From a bacterium (lineage in GTDB: Bacteria > Bacteroidota > Bacteroidia > CAILMK01 > JACPUW01), in assembly GCA_016124515.1 (NCBI GenBank), contig WGNN01000013.1, positions 1-48,668 on the forward strand: a stretch of DNA of 48,668 nt. Reading direction: 5' to 3'. Position 1 is the stretch's first letter. Every line of letters begins with the position of its first letter. Of this stretch, positions 11,601-20,423 are shown in pieces. Made by a program: the position numbers and the translations under genes. The notes below the pieces were generated by a model, which saw only the letters and a list, made by a program, of their open reading frames with translations, did not search any database and was not told the origin of the DNA.

Positions 11601-12820
11601 TCTATTGTTTTATTATTTGCACCAAGGGTATTTGGATTTATTACAGCTTTTGGGCCTTTTACCGAAACGCAACAATACGTTTGCTTTTGCTGTCCGCAAT
11701 AATCAGAATTGATTTCTAAACTCAATGGATATACGCCCGGGCCGCCTTTGTAAACATGCCAAGGGTTTTCCTCATGTGAAATATTAGAATATTTATCAAC
11801 ATAATCATTAAAATTGAAACTGAAAGAAGTAATGCTCGCCGGTTTGTTCCATTTGAAGTAGAAGGTGTCGTTGTTGCACTCATAATTGCTATTAACTTTA
11901 CTCACATTTAAATTGGGTTTAAATACTACCACATCTTCGGGGCGGGCAAAGGAATCTGAACAACCATTGCTTAACCTTATTGACAATGAAGGGCTGTATT
12001 TTCCATCGTTTGAATAATTGTGGATCACAGTTTGCCAAAGTGAATCATAGTCGCCCTTTTGATAGGTATTTGATGAGCCATCACCCCAATTCCAGGTCCA
12101 TGAAAGTAGTTTTGTGGTATCGAAAGCATTGGTATTATTATAAAAAACCACATTTGCATCATTACCACAACTGTGGTTATTGGCCGTGCCGAAATTGGCA
12201 TTCGCACTGCTCATTGCGGTTATGGCCTGCTGTTTTTCAAAGCTTGAGCTACAGCCAAACTTATCGGTTACAATTAATTGAATATCAAAAGTTCCGGACT
12301 GCTCGTAGGTGTAACAAAAATCGGGTACATTTTTTTGGTTACCATCGCCTGTGTCGTAAAAGTATGAAACTATATCCTGGCCGCTGGCCGCTGCTTCAGA
12401 TGTGCTTTTTATGCAAAATTCATTATTGTTGACGCATTGTATTGAATCTGATGTTATTACAAAGCTGGCCTTTGGATTGTCCAGTATTTCAAGGGCTCTC
12501 GCAGGCGCAATTGAATCTAGGGTAGTGCCTCGGTAAATTTTAAGATAGAAGTCATAAATACCTTTTGATAAAGCTATATTATTGGAGTAGCTGTGCCCGC
12601 TATGTATCCAGTCGTTTGTATTGGAAAGTCGATTTCCATTGGAAAACAATACAGCTGAATCGGGCGAAGTATATGCACCATATCTGTACGTAATTGTAAT
12701 TACTGATCCAACACAACCCTTGTAAGGTAGTTTTTTACCTGAATTGACCATTATGATATCCTGCGAAAAAGCGAAGAGAACGTGTAGTAGTAATAAGATA
12801 GAAACAGCAGCCTTTTTCAT
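8663..12820 (-). CDS. PKD-domain secreted protein with T9SS type A sorting domain
   Basis: 1385 aa; signal MKKAAVSILLLLHVLFAFSQ; several PKD-like patterns (SWTWNWGDGSS, YFWDFNDD, WDFENDGVID); C-terminal FEIYPNPANNWLTV...GTYLIKLMTPEGSSVLRFVKN. Confidence 0.88.
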   Translation of the reverse strand: MKKAAVSILLLLHVLFAFSQDIIMVNSGKKLPYKGCVGSVITITYRYGAYTSPDSAVLFSNGNRLSNTNDWIHSGHSYSNNIALSKGIYDFYLKIYRGTTLDSIAPARALEILDNPKASFVITSDSIQCVNNNEFCIKSTSEAAASGQDIVSYFYDTGDGNQKNVPDFCYTYEQSGTFDIQLIVTDKFGCSSSFEKQQAITAMSSANANFGTANNHSCGNDANVVFYNNTNAFDTTKLLSWTWNWGDGSSNTYQKGDYDSLWQTVIHNYSNDGKYSPSLSIRLSNGCSDSFARPEDVVVFKPNLNVSKVNSNYECNNDTFYFKWNKPASITSFSFNFNDYVDKYSNISHEENPWHVYKGGPGVYPLSLEINSDYCGQQKQTYCCVSVKGPKAVINPNTLGANNKTIDKLYLNHLNNDPDFDPNITQINYYIRVFDTSIVYQTTSYLPEYLTFKNGDTTLNGNVLRFPLLDRSKTYYSTDTINYRLEKQVWNRGNKIPHQPMYESGLPSLGVDKYKLHDTLIFANGDMDSLQITFPNFSQKFRAKAFWGMNNTLLHVNYDDFPTAYGYQERLNPSYPLASDSLNYFWDFNDDYAAACVSTITSPNSHCRYSTEKTPTHTFSQNDCYEVILEASDNFTGCSNITTQIISFNKPYAGYDHDLYTSIDYYTQNNALADGKPLEGMGIRLEGTPCMLNANNQNYLYINYSGLKQTCTSDNVELLFDAESDCKKKVYIKNGLGQIVDSTYRNCNWTKSEIIDAILSGQWAYGAPGWKTIGVVVKNTYSTDTFFYKNYIYIPNSALSFNFENYHPLDSIDQITSYTLSLKDTASRTLDSINDVTIRIVKSANTAGRYVYDTSIKVDTFGLLPNNLTDLTDSFHYNFNPGKYFVTVRNSTISSCTNSANREIINGHLATARAKVACAGSKTTFFDSVYYWLPTIYCELLNEFYNTTCIDTSAFFYQPNVVRLRHKNNHPNYQLPPLNEQIAWDFENDGVIDLYDVHNPQHVYPEGGLKTCAMWTMDSLGVWQKSIIEVKIPDINVSLSLVNHSKYVCPPEYVELAYKVETTYDDLSDLKFNNKYLPRDDSGSVVLFIRNNNLTKTKIESISKTGCISTVDSNLIEFMGPKAYFTKTSNDTICLGDAINCINQSDTGLYEWRVWQLSSNTLTTDNSNNLQFTVTQKGLYNQSLKVSQRLIDPETGLSRTCTNEYNDTLMSKLQTYGALHPKVTAEISQRFDNDSIEFRLHSSQNAFYTFKYQVDNGAWQTLIVRDSMFAIKFNGHGDHRLCLSEYNRACTDTFCTNLWTDDLAVANHNDSHFEIYPNPANNWLTVVTSAKTVRYEIIGLPGNTLQKGLVNSQNNSIEIETLAKGTYLIKLMTPEGSSVLRFVKN

Positions 12821-12885
12821 GACGTTTAATTTTATGGAATGATATTGCTCTTACGCCCGGGCTAAAGTAAAAGTTGTATCGGGGT

Positions 12886-14430
12886 TCAATATAAATCCCA
12901 ATTGCCTTTGTTGTAGTAGCGGTAGAGTACGGGGTTTTGCAAGGTATTTACTTCAATATCAGTGGTATCGGCCAGCGGTTTGCCAAATGAAAAAATATGG
13001 TCGATGGCTGTTGGGCTAAACCATTTGGTGGGTATATCAAAAGCCTTACTGTTTGTTTTTATTCTTTGCACCAAAGCATCGCCGGCCAGTTGTTTGCTGC
13101 CCATTATCCAGCCCCATTGCCCCATGGTAAGTACTTGGTTGTGAAGCGCTGTGGTTTTGAGACCAGCACGCTGCATGGTTTTTTCTATACAATAAAATGC
13201 CTTGGTGGCATAATAGGGGCTTCCCGCTTGTGTTATCATTACGCCATTGCTGCTCAGGTGTTTGCGCGCTATGGTATAGAACTCGCGGCTGTAGAGCATA
13301 CCCAGTTCTATAGTTTTTGGGTCGGGCAGGTCTATTATTATCGCATCATAAAATTCACTTGATTGCTCAAGAAATTTCTTGCCGTCATCATTTATCAAAT
13401 GAACTTTTTCGTTCCAAAAAGCACTGTCATTCAGTTGGGTAAAAATAGGGTTTTCCATTGCCAGTCGCGTCATTTCAGGGTCCAGGTCAACCAGTGTTAT
13501 CTTTTCTATTTCATTGAACTTGAGCAATTCGCGCACGGCACATCCATCGCCGCCACCTATTACCAATACGTTTTGTGCATGGCTTAGCAACATAATGGGT
13601 ATTACCAAAGGTTCGTGGTACAGGTATTCGTCTAGTGTGCTCAATTGTTGGTTGTGGTTTATATACAGCCAATAATTATTTTCCCACTGCGTGAGGGTTA
13701 TTTTCTGGTATTTGGTTTGTTTGTCATATACTATTTTGTCTTTGTAGCGCACTTGATCGCCCCATAATGTTATTTTTGGGGTTCCTGCAAAAGCAATTAT
13801 GAGCAAGAGCGCAGCCAACATTATAGATGGGAGCACAAACAGCTTTTTTATCTTCGCATCCACCAAATTGCGCAGCTTGAAAAACATGAGTGTGGCCACC
13901 GACAAATTGAGCAAGGCAAGGGCCAGCGGTGTGTAGGTAAACCCCAAATATGGCAGGCCAATGAATGCGAAAAAAACGCCTCCAAGCAGCGAACCATAAT
14001 AATCTTTTTCAAGAATGGAAGATATATTGGTTTTGAGATTTTGGTAGCTGTTGTTGATGCGGGTTACCAAAGGAATTTCGAGCCCTATGAGCAATCCAAT
14101 TGCAATGGAAAGGACATAAATAAGCAAACCCTCATAATAGGAGAGGGCGGCCAAGGAATACACAGCGATGGCCGATAAACCCACCAGTAGACTCAATACA
14201 ACTTCGGTAATGATAAAAGTGGCTATCAGGTGTTTTTCAAACCTGCGGCTGAGGCGGCTGCCCACACCCATTGAAAACAGCATGACAGATATAATCAATG
14301 TCCACTGAATGAGTTGGTTGCCAAGGAAATACGTGGCCATGGTAGCCAGCACATACTCAGCTACAATGCCCGAAATGCCGGTTACAAAAATGGATAATTT
14401 AAGTACGCCGCTATTGCTCAGTTTTAGCAT
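12886..14430 (-). CDS. Membrane-anchored spermidine synthase-like (polyamine aminopropyltransferase-like) protein
   Basis: Multi-TM N-terminus; GGGDGCAVRELLKF, LVDLDPEMTRLA, DDGKKFLEQ, YDAIIIDLPDP, LYSREFY motifs. Confidence 0.88.
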   Translation of the reverse strand: MLKLSNSGVLKLSIFVTGISGIVAEYVLATMATYFLGNQLIQWTLIISVMLFSMGVGSRLSRRFEKHLIATFIITEVVLSLLVGLSAIAVYSLAALSYYEGLLIYVLSIAIGLLIGLEIPLVTRINNSYQNLKTNISSILEKDYYGSLLGGVFFAFIGLPYLGFTYTPLALALLNLSVATLMFFKLRNLVDAKIKKLFVLPSIMLAALLLIIAFAGTPKITLWGDQVRYKDKIVYDKQTKYQKITLTQWENNYWLYINHNQQLSTLDEYLYHEPLVIPIMLLSHAQNVLVIGGGDGCAVRELLKFNEIEKITLVDLDPEMTRLAMENPIFTQLNDSAFWNEKVHLINDDGKKFLEQSSEFYDAIIIDLPDPKTIELGMLYSREFYTIARKHLSSNGVMITQAGSPYYATKAFYCIEKTMQRAGLKTTALHNQVLTMGQWGWIMGSKQLAGDALVQRIKTNSKAFDIPTKWFSPTAIDHIFSFGKPLADTTDIEVNTLQNPVLYRYYNKGNWDLY

Positions 14431-14442
14431 AAAAATAAATGC

Positions 14443-15288
14443 CTAAAGGGTCCAGCTGATAAGCACCGCGCCGCCAATGTAGGCAAATGCTTCAATAAGT
14501 GCAGCACCCACATTGGGCTGTTCCTGATTCACAATCTCGTCGGTGAGGTTTCTTCCGGGCAGCAATATTTTATCGGTGAGAAAACGTGCTATGGGAAGAA
14601 AAATAAATCCAATCGTGCAGTCAATCAATACATTTAGTGCTTGTGTTTGCCAACCACCTTCGTCATTGGCAAGGCCGGTTTCTACCAAAATGGCCACCGC
14701 TACCAGTGCACCTGCAAAGCCCACACCCACAGCTACATTATCTTTTTCTATTTGGTCGTGAATATTGTAGGGGGTAATAAAATTGTAAACCCAGGCGGCT
14801 ATCATAAAAAGTAGTTGGCCGGCCAGCCAGTAAAACACTGCTGAAAGTATGCCGCCATATTCGCCAATAATGGCACCATAAACAATAATGCCGGTAGCCA
14901 AATAGTTGGCTGCTTCAATAACTCCCGCCCCTATATTTCGGTCGGTTATTATTTCTTTTTTCATGGCAAATCGGTTGAAAATAAGTTTGTCGTTGATGAT
15001 AGCCGACAAATTGAGCAAGATAATTGCCAACAAGCCGTAAATGCCAATGTCAATGATATCGTTGAGCATGCCGTGCGAGGGGCCTATTATGCTACCGCTA
15101 ATGGCTGTAATAATACCTGCATAATAACCCACCATTGAAATGGCAAATGCCGTATTATCGTCTTCAACCAGTGTGTGGCCTATTTTTATTTGCGGATTAA
15201 TGAGTTTGTAAGCCGCTTTGCCTGCCAAAAACAAAAGAAAGGCTTCTGCCAGGTAGGTTGCGGTATTTAATGCGTCTATTAAATTCAT
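14443..15288 (-). CDS. DUF350 family membrane protein with two repeats
   Basis: 281 aa, highly hydrophobic; duplicated EDDNTAFAISMVGYYAGI / EKDNVAVGVGFAGALVAV and NIGAGVIEAANYLATG / NVGAALIEAFAYIGGA. Confidence 0.82.
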   Translation of the reverse strand: MNLIDALNTATYLAEAFLLFLAGKAAYKLINPQIKIGHTLVEDDNTAFAISMVGYYAGIITAISGSIIGPSHGMLNDIIDIGIYGLLAIILLNLSAIINDKLIFNRFAMKKEIITDRNIGAGVIEAANYLATGIIVYGAIIGEYGGILSAVFYWLAGQLLFMIAAWVYNFITPYNIHDQIEKDNVAVGVGFAGALVAVAILVETGLANDEGGWQTQALNVLIDCTIGFIFLPIARFLTDKILLPGRNLTDEIVNQEQPNVGAALIEAFAYIGGAVLISWTL

Positions 15289-15296
15289 TGCTTATT

Positions 15297-16586
15297 TTAT
15301 TTACCAAATCCACCACCTCTCGATCTATAACTACCGCCTCTGTAGCGCGAACTTGAACGTGATCTGCGTTGGGTTGAAAAATTATTTTTTTGTTGCCTTC
15401 TTGTATAAAAATCGGGGCGGCGTTGCTTGGTGTAGCTGCTGTTGGTTCCGTAGTAGTAGCCACCGCCCATTGATGGGCCGTAGTAAGACCTTCGGCCATA
15501 ATAGTCGTTGTAATAGCTGCCGTAATAGCTGCGGTAAACAGGCCGCGTGGCCAAATCGAAAATGCTCGAAAAAAACATGTATTTGCCATAAAACGACCAG
15601 AAGGATTCGCCGCGCTCGTTGGTTTTCCACTCGCCGTATTGCTCATTGCCCACATAAGCACCCCAGCCCGGCGGCGACACGGTTTTGTTTATTTTTCCAT
15701 CTTTCTTCGATACCAATTCCATTCCCAGGTTATTTTCATTTTCCTTGAAATAGTCTTCGCTCACTTCCAGCCAATCGGTGTAGGTAGAGGTGGGTTCCGC
15801 ATCCGCCGTGGCAGATGATACCACAAGGTATTTGTGCAGGTATTCGTAAGACCAACCGCTTTCATTCACATCCATATCATATAGTATGATGGAGAAACTC
15901 TCGTTGGGCATCAATTGCTGCGTGAGTTCGTCAACCGGTTTTTTGTGGTAAGCGCTTTGGCTGTTTCCGCAGCGGGCCAGGCCAAAAAACACAAATACCA
16001 AACCTATGAGCAACAGCCACATAAAGTTGCGGCTTTTCTTTTTCCTTTCGTCGTAGTCGCGCGGGGCGCGTTTGGGTTGTCCATCGCGGGGCAATATGTT
16101 TGATATTTCAAACTCGCGCAGCACCTTGCCGGTTGCGGCTTCAAATTCTTCTTCGTCCCAGCGCTCTATGCTCAGCAATTTTTGACCACTGTGGTCTTTG
16201 TAGTCCCAGTTTATGAATTTTTGCCAGTTTGAGCTGCGCGTATTGCGCCAATAGCCCAGGGCTTCTTCTTGCCTTGCATAAGTTACGCCACCCAACGAAA
16301 CTTCGCGCGGTGGCTCATCGTGTTGCATGATAAAGCTTGGCAAATTGCGGTCTATTCCAAGCACATTCACTTTGCGCCAAATCGAAATTTCCACCTCATC
16401 GTCCACTTCCACGCTCAGAAAGGCGGTTTCGTTTCCGCTGTCTATCTTGTATTCCTTGGTGTAAAAACTATTGCCCCAGTCGTATTCGTATTCTTCGGTT
16501 ACCTCCCAGGTTTGCAAATCATAGTCAAACAAAAAACCCAAAGCAAGGTCAGTAACACGTATTCTCGTACTGTCGTATTGACTCAT
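15297..16586 (-). CDS. DUF4178-like protein with one TM segment and Tyr/Gly/Ser/Arg-rich tail
   Basis: FDYDLQTWEVTEEYEYDWGNSFYTKEYKI... and LLSIERWDEEEFEAATGKVLREFEISNILP; TM FMWLLLIGLVFVFFGLA; tail RSRSSSRYRGGSYRSRGGGFGK. Confidence 0.75.
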   Translation of the reverse strand: MSQYDSTRIRVTDLALGFLFDYDLQTWEVTEEYEYDWGNSFYTKEYKIDSGNETAFLSVEVDDEVEISIWRKVNVLGIDRNLPSFIMQHDEPPREVSLGGVTYARQEEALGYWRNTRSSNWQKFINWDYKDHSGQKLLSIERWDEEEFEAATGKVLREFEISNILPRDGQPKRAPRDYDERKKKSRNFMWLLLIGLVFVFFGLARCGNSQSAYHKKPVDELTQQLMPNESFSIILYDMDVNESGWSYEYLHKYLVVSSATADAEPTSTYTDWLEVSEDYFKENENNLGMELVSKKDGKINKTVSPPGWGAYVGNEQYGEWKTNERGESFWSFYGKYMFFSSIFDLATRPVYRSYYGSYYNDYYGRRSYYGPSMGGGYYYGTNSSYTKQRRPDFYTRRQQKNNFSTQRRSRSSSRYRGGSYRSRGGGFGK

Positions 16587-16606
16587 GGTAATTTTAAATT
16601 GTGGCC

Positions 16607-16614
16607 CAAATGTA
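16607..16614 (-). promoter_or_regulatory. TAnnTTTG -7 element upstream of the DUF4178/DUF350/SpeE-like cluster
   Basis: Minus strand TACATTTG, about 20 bp before the 16586 start; ATTG about 21 bp further upstream. Confidence 0.4.
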
Positions 16615-16775
16615 AAAGAATAGGTGTGGGCAGCCCAATAAATCGTAAGAACGGTTAATGTGTGTGTTAACCTGTTTTTTTGGCTTGTTTTTTGTCAAGT
16701 GCCCGGCCTTTGTTCATAAAATTATTGCAAAACCTATTGATAAAACAAAATATAAATGGCATCTTACTCTTTCAA

Positions 16776-18284
16776 ATGGCAAGAGATTTAAAGTATAAGA
16801 GGTCAATTTTTGGTACAAAAACCGCCACTGTTCTTCTATATTCAGCCTTTTTGCTGTTGGTATCCTGTGGCCGATCTTCTACCCATCAGGCAAGTCAACT
16901 CGAAACGCCGGTAAACCCGGTTCACCGCGATTTAGATGAAATAACCAAAGATGGAAAGCTTACCGTGCTTATGGGAAACAGTTCATCGAGCTACTTTATT
17001 TACCGTGGCAGGCCTATGGGTTTTGAGTTTGAGCTGCTCGAATTGTTTGCCCGCGAAAACAACCTTGAATTGGAAGTGGTAATTCCCGACGATTTGAATG
17101 ACGTGTTTGATTTGCTCAACGAAGGCAAGGGCGATATAGTGGCGGCAGGCCTTACAGTTACCAAAGAGCGCGCAAAGGAGGTGGCTTTTACCGACTATTT
17201 AATGACCACAAGGCAGGTATTGGTTCAACGAAAACCGGCAGGTTGGGAAACCATGACATGGGACGCCATCAGACGTCAACTGCTTAGAAGTCAGCTAAGT
17301 TTGATTGGAAAGGAAGTTTACGTTCGCAAAAATTCCTCATACTACAGCCGCCTGCAAAACCTGAGCGACGAAATAGGCGGCGATATACATATTGTAACTG
17401 TAAGCGGCGATGTGGAAACCGAAGAATTGATAAGGCGTGTGGCGGTGGGCGACATTGACTATACCGTGGCCGACGAACATATTGCCCAATTGAATGCCAC
17501 TTACTACGCCAATCTCGATGTGGGCACGCCCATTAGTTTTCCACAACAACTGGCCTGGGCGGTGCGCCAAAATTCACCTGAACTAAAAACCATGCTCAAT
17601 GACTGGATTGTAGCCGCAAGAAAAAAACGCGACTACAACCATTTGGTAATGAAATACTACAAAAATCAAAAAGCCTATCTGCTTCGTTCGGCCAGCGGGT
17701 TTCATTCGCAATACGGAGGTAGAATTTCTATCTATGACGAAGCGTTTAAAAAACATGCCACCGAGGCGGGTTGGGATTGGCGCCTCATTGCCTCAGTTGC
17801 CTATCAAGAATCAAAATTCAACAACGAGTTGGAATCGTGGGCGGGTGCGCGCGGGCTAATGCAACTCCTGCCCGAAACCGCTAGACGATTTGGTGGAGAT
17901 TCTATAATGACCGCCGAACAAAGTATTGTGGTGGGTATAAACTACCTCAACTACCTCAATAAATTCTGGCTGCGCGAAATACCCGACTCTGCCACTCGAT
18001 TGCCCTTTGTGCTCGCCTCTTACAATGCCGGTATTGGGCACGTGGTTGATGCACAGCGCCTTGCGGCAAAGTATTATAATGATAAATTCAATTGGAAAAT
18101 AGTATCGTATTTTTTGCTCAATAAAAACCAACGGCGCTTTTACAGCGACAATGTGGTAAAACATGGTTATTGTCGTGGGGCGGAACCTGTAAAATATGTG
18201 AGCGAGATAATTAACCGCTTTGAACAATACAAAAAACTAATACCCGTGGGCATAGAACCCAACGATTTGGTGGCTAGTAGATAA
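16776..18284 (+). CDS. mltF: Membrane-bound lytic transglycosylase MltF-like (SBP_bac_3 plus SLT domains)
   Basis: Lipobox LLLVSCG; solute-binding region (GDIVAAGLTVTKERAKEVAFTDYLMTTRQVLVQRK); SLT motif SVAYQESKFNNELESWAGARGLMQLLPETARRFG; ATG 16776 preferred to 16680. Confidence 0.85.
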   Translation: MARDLKYKRSIFGTKTATVLLYSAFLLLVSCGRSSTHQASQLETPVNPVHRDLDEITKDGKLTVLMGNSSSSYFIYRGRPMGFEFELLELFARENNLELEVVIPDDLNDVFDLLNEGKGDIVAAGLTVTKERAKEVAFTDYLMTTRQVLVQRKPAGWETMTWDAIRRQLLRSQLSLIGKEVYVRKNSSYYSRLQNLSDEIGGDIHIVTVSGDVETEELIRRVAVGDIDYTVADEHIAQLNATYYANLDVGTPISFPQQLAWAVRQNSPELKTMLNDWIVAARKKRDYNHLVMKYYKNQKAYLLRSASGFHSQYGGRISIYDEAFKKHATEAGWDWRLIASVAYQESKFNNELESWAGARGLMQLLPETARRFGGDSIMTAEQSIVVGINYLNYLNKFWLREIPDSATRLPFVLASYNAGIGHVVDAQRLAAKYYNDKFNWKIVSYFLLNKNQRRFYSDNVVKHGYCRGAEPVKYVSEIINRFEQYKKLIPVGIEPNDLVASR

Positions 18285-19608
18285 CGAATTTCCGGACTTT
18301 CGAAGCGCTTCCATCACTGCTTTCGGCTTTTACCAAATAGGTTCCGGCAGGCAGTTCTGTAGCAAAATACCCGCTGAAGTGGGTGTTTATAATTTGTTTG
18401 CCCGAAATGGTATAGATGGCCAATTCAATTGTTTGGGATTCGGTGCAGCTAATAGCCACTGCATGATAGCTTTGACTGATTTTAATAGGCAACTCAGCAG
18501 TCGGTACAATACCGCCCGGGGTGTATGACAAAAATTTGAACAAACCACTGTTGTCGGTGCCAAGCCATATATGGCCCGCGCCATCTTTGGCAATGGCAGA
18601 TAGCTCGTCGGGCAGCGGTGAGTTGGTAGAGTTTACCTGATGCCAAACCATTTCACCGTTTTCATTGCTCAGGTAGCGCAAGCCGCCATTCAGCTCAAAA
18701 ATCATCCAAGGATAGCCGCTATTGTCAAACACCACATCTTTTACTTCATTTAATATGGGTTTTATTTTGTCGTTTGGCAAAACTATAATGGTGTCGCCGT
18801 GAATTTTGGCTATTCCCTTGCCGGTAATGGCCCAAATAGTGTCGTTGGGACCTGTGCGCAGTCTTTTTATGCTTGTATTTTTCAATTTGGCCGGAGCTTC
18901 ACCCAGGTCAAAATGTTGCCAATTGTTGCCAATTTTCCTGTAAATATTATTTCCGCTCGATAAATAAATACCTCCGGTTGAAGTGCTTGTAACATGTTCT
19001 ATCTTCCATTCGGTAATGTTGGTGATGTTGCCTTTGTTGCGTCGGCGCCATTTGCCATAGCCGTCAAACATTACCAAACCACTGTCGGTAGCGAGCAGCA
19101 CAAGCGAGTCGCCTTGGGTGTGAATACCATTAACGCGGGGCAAAAAAGGATAACTGCTATCGGGGCCCATCACTGCTACCGGTTCAAGTTTAGGTACCTT
19201 CATTACATAGCGGCTGTTGAGGCGGTACAGGCCACCATAGCTTTTGGTAAAACTATTATAGTCAGTAAAAAAAGAAACCGGTGCTTCCAACTCGGCAAAG
19301 TGGTAAACTTCATTGCCTTCAAGCTCGTTGATTTGCCACCAAAAGCTTGTGCCATCTTCTTGCCACCATTTGAGCAAACCATCTTTGTAAGTGCCTATCC
19401 ACAAGGTATCGCCCTTGCCAAAATACATGGTTTTTATGGTCGCATTTTCATTGCCATACAAGCTGGGCGGAAATGCCTTGTCTGAAGCTTTTCCACTGAA
19501 TTGTTCAAAATCAAAATATTGGGCCTGCGCGCTTTGCCATTGACCAATTGATAATAAAATTAAAAACAGGGGGAGCCATTGCTTTACGCTTCTCATTTGC
19601 TCTGACAT
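18274..19608 (-). CDS. Two-component-regulator-propeller-like secreted protein with T9SS type A sorting domain
   Basis: DTLWIGTYKDGLLKWW and HIWLGTDNSGLFKF repeats; C-terminal ELAIYTISGKQIINTHFSG...AGTYLVKAESSDGSASKVRKFVIY; start moved to the signal peptide. Confidence 0.78.
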   Translation of the reverse strand: MSEQMRSVKQWLPLFLILLSIGQWQSAQAQYFDFEQFSGKASDKAFPPSLYGNENATIKTMYFGKGDTLWIGTYKDGLLKWWQEDGTSFWWQINELEGNEVYHFAELEAPVSFFTDYNSFTKSYGGLYRLNSRYVMKVPKLEPVAVMGPDSSYPFLPRVNGIHTQGDSLVLLATDSGLVMFDGYGKWRRRNKGNITNITEWKIEHVTSTSTGGIYLSSGNNIYRKIGNNWQHFDLGEAPAKLKNTSIKRLRTGPNDTIWAITGKGIAKIHGDTIIVLPNDKIKPILNEVKDVVFDNSGYPWMIFELNGGLRYLSNENGEMVWHQVNSTNSPLPDELSAIAKDGAGHIWLGTDNSGLFKFLSYTPGGIVPTAELPIKISQSYHAVAISCTESQTIELAIYTISGKQIINTHFSGYFATELPAGTYLVKAESSDGSASKVRKFVIY

Positions 19609-19676
19609 ATCGATGCTTTTGCTTTGTTTTATACTAAATTTGGCCTTTTTCAACTGAAAATTAAAAGTGTAAAGGT

Positions 19677-20387
19677 ATGTCAAATAAGCTTAAAATAGGC
19701 GTGTTGCTTTCGGGTTGTGGTGTGTATGATGGTTCAGAAATTCATGAGGCAGTTTTAACTCTTTTGGCCATTGAACAACAAGGTGCGCAGGCTGTATGCA
19801 TAGCACTCGATGTAAAGCAACACCACGTGGTTAACCACCTGAACGGTAAGGAAATGAATGAAGAGCGCAACGTGCTGATAGAATCGGCCAGAATAGCTCG
19901 CGGCGAGATCCAATCGCTTGATAATTTTGATAGCAACAGCATTGATGCCCTTGCTATTCCCGGCGGATTTGGTGCGGCCAAAAATCTTTCGAAGTGGGCT
20001 TTTGCCGGCCACAAAGGCGAAATCAATCCGCAGGTAAAAGATTTAATCGTGAAATGTTTTGACGCCAAAAAACCCATTGCGGCTATGTGCATGGGGCCTA
20101 CTGTTGTAGCCAAAGCATTGGCCGAAAAAGGCGCAAGTGAAAAATTGACCGTAGGAAGCGTAAATTCCAGTTCGCCATACGACATTTCTGATATAAGCAA
20201 TGGAATGAATGCACTTGGAGCCGATGCACAAATGGCCGAAGCTTACGAAGCGGTGGTTGACACCAAAAACCTGATAGTGAGCAGCCCTTGCTACATGATG
20301 GACGCCACTATTTTAATGGTGAATGAAGGTATTCAGCAGGCCATTAAAAAGCTCGTAGGTTTGGTAGAGTTGGCCAAAACCACTTGA
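19677..20387 (+). CDS. elbB: Isoprenoid biosynthesis glyoxalase ElbB (DJ-1/PfpI superfamily)
   Basis: KIGVLLSGCGVYDGSEIHEAV, IPGGFGAAKNLSKWA, PIAAMCMGPTVVAKAL motifs. Confidence 0.92.
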   Translation: MSNKLKIGVLLSGCGVYDGSEIHEAVLTLLAIEQQGAQAVCIALDVKQHHVVNHLNGKEMNEERNVLIESARIARGEIQSLDNFDSNSIDALAIPGGFGAAKNLSKWAFAGHKGEINPQVKDLIVKCFDAKKPIAAMCMGPTVVAKALAEKGASEKLTVGSVNSSSPYDISDISNGMNALGADAQMAEAYEAVVDTKNLIVSSPCYMMDATILMVNEGIQQAIKKLVGLVELAKTT

Positions 20388-20423
20388 TTTTTTTTGAGTT
20401 GCCCTGAAACTTGACCTTTTAAC

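Noticed and set aside
11980-12432. 150-aa plus-strand ORF inside the PKD gene
   Set aside because: Antisense shadow of the 1385-aa CDS; no recognisable motifs
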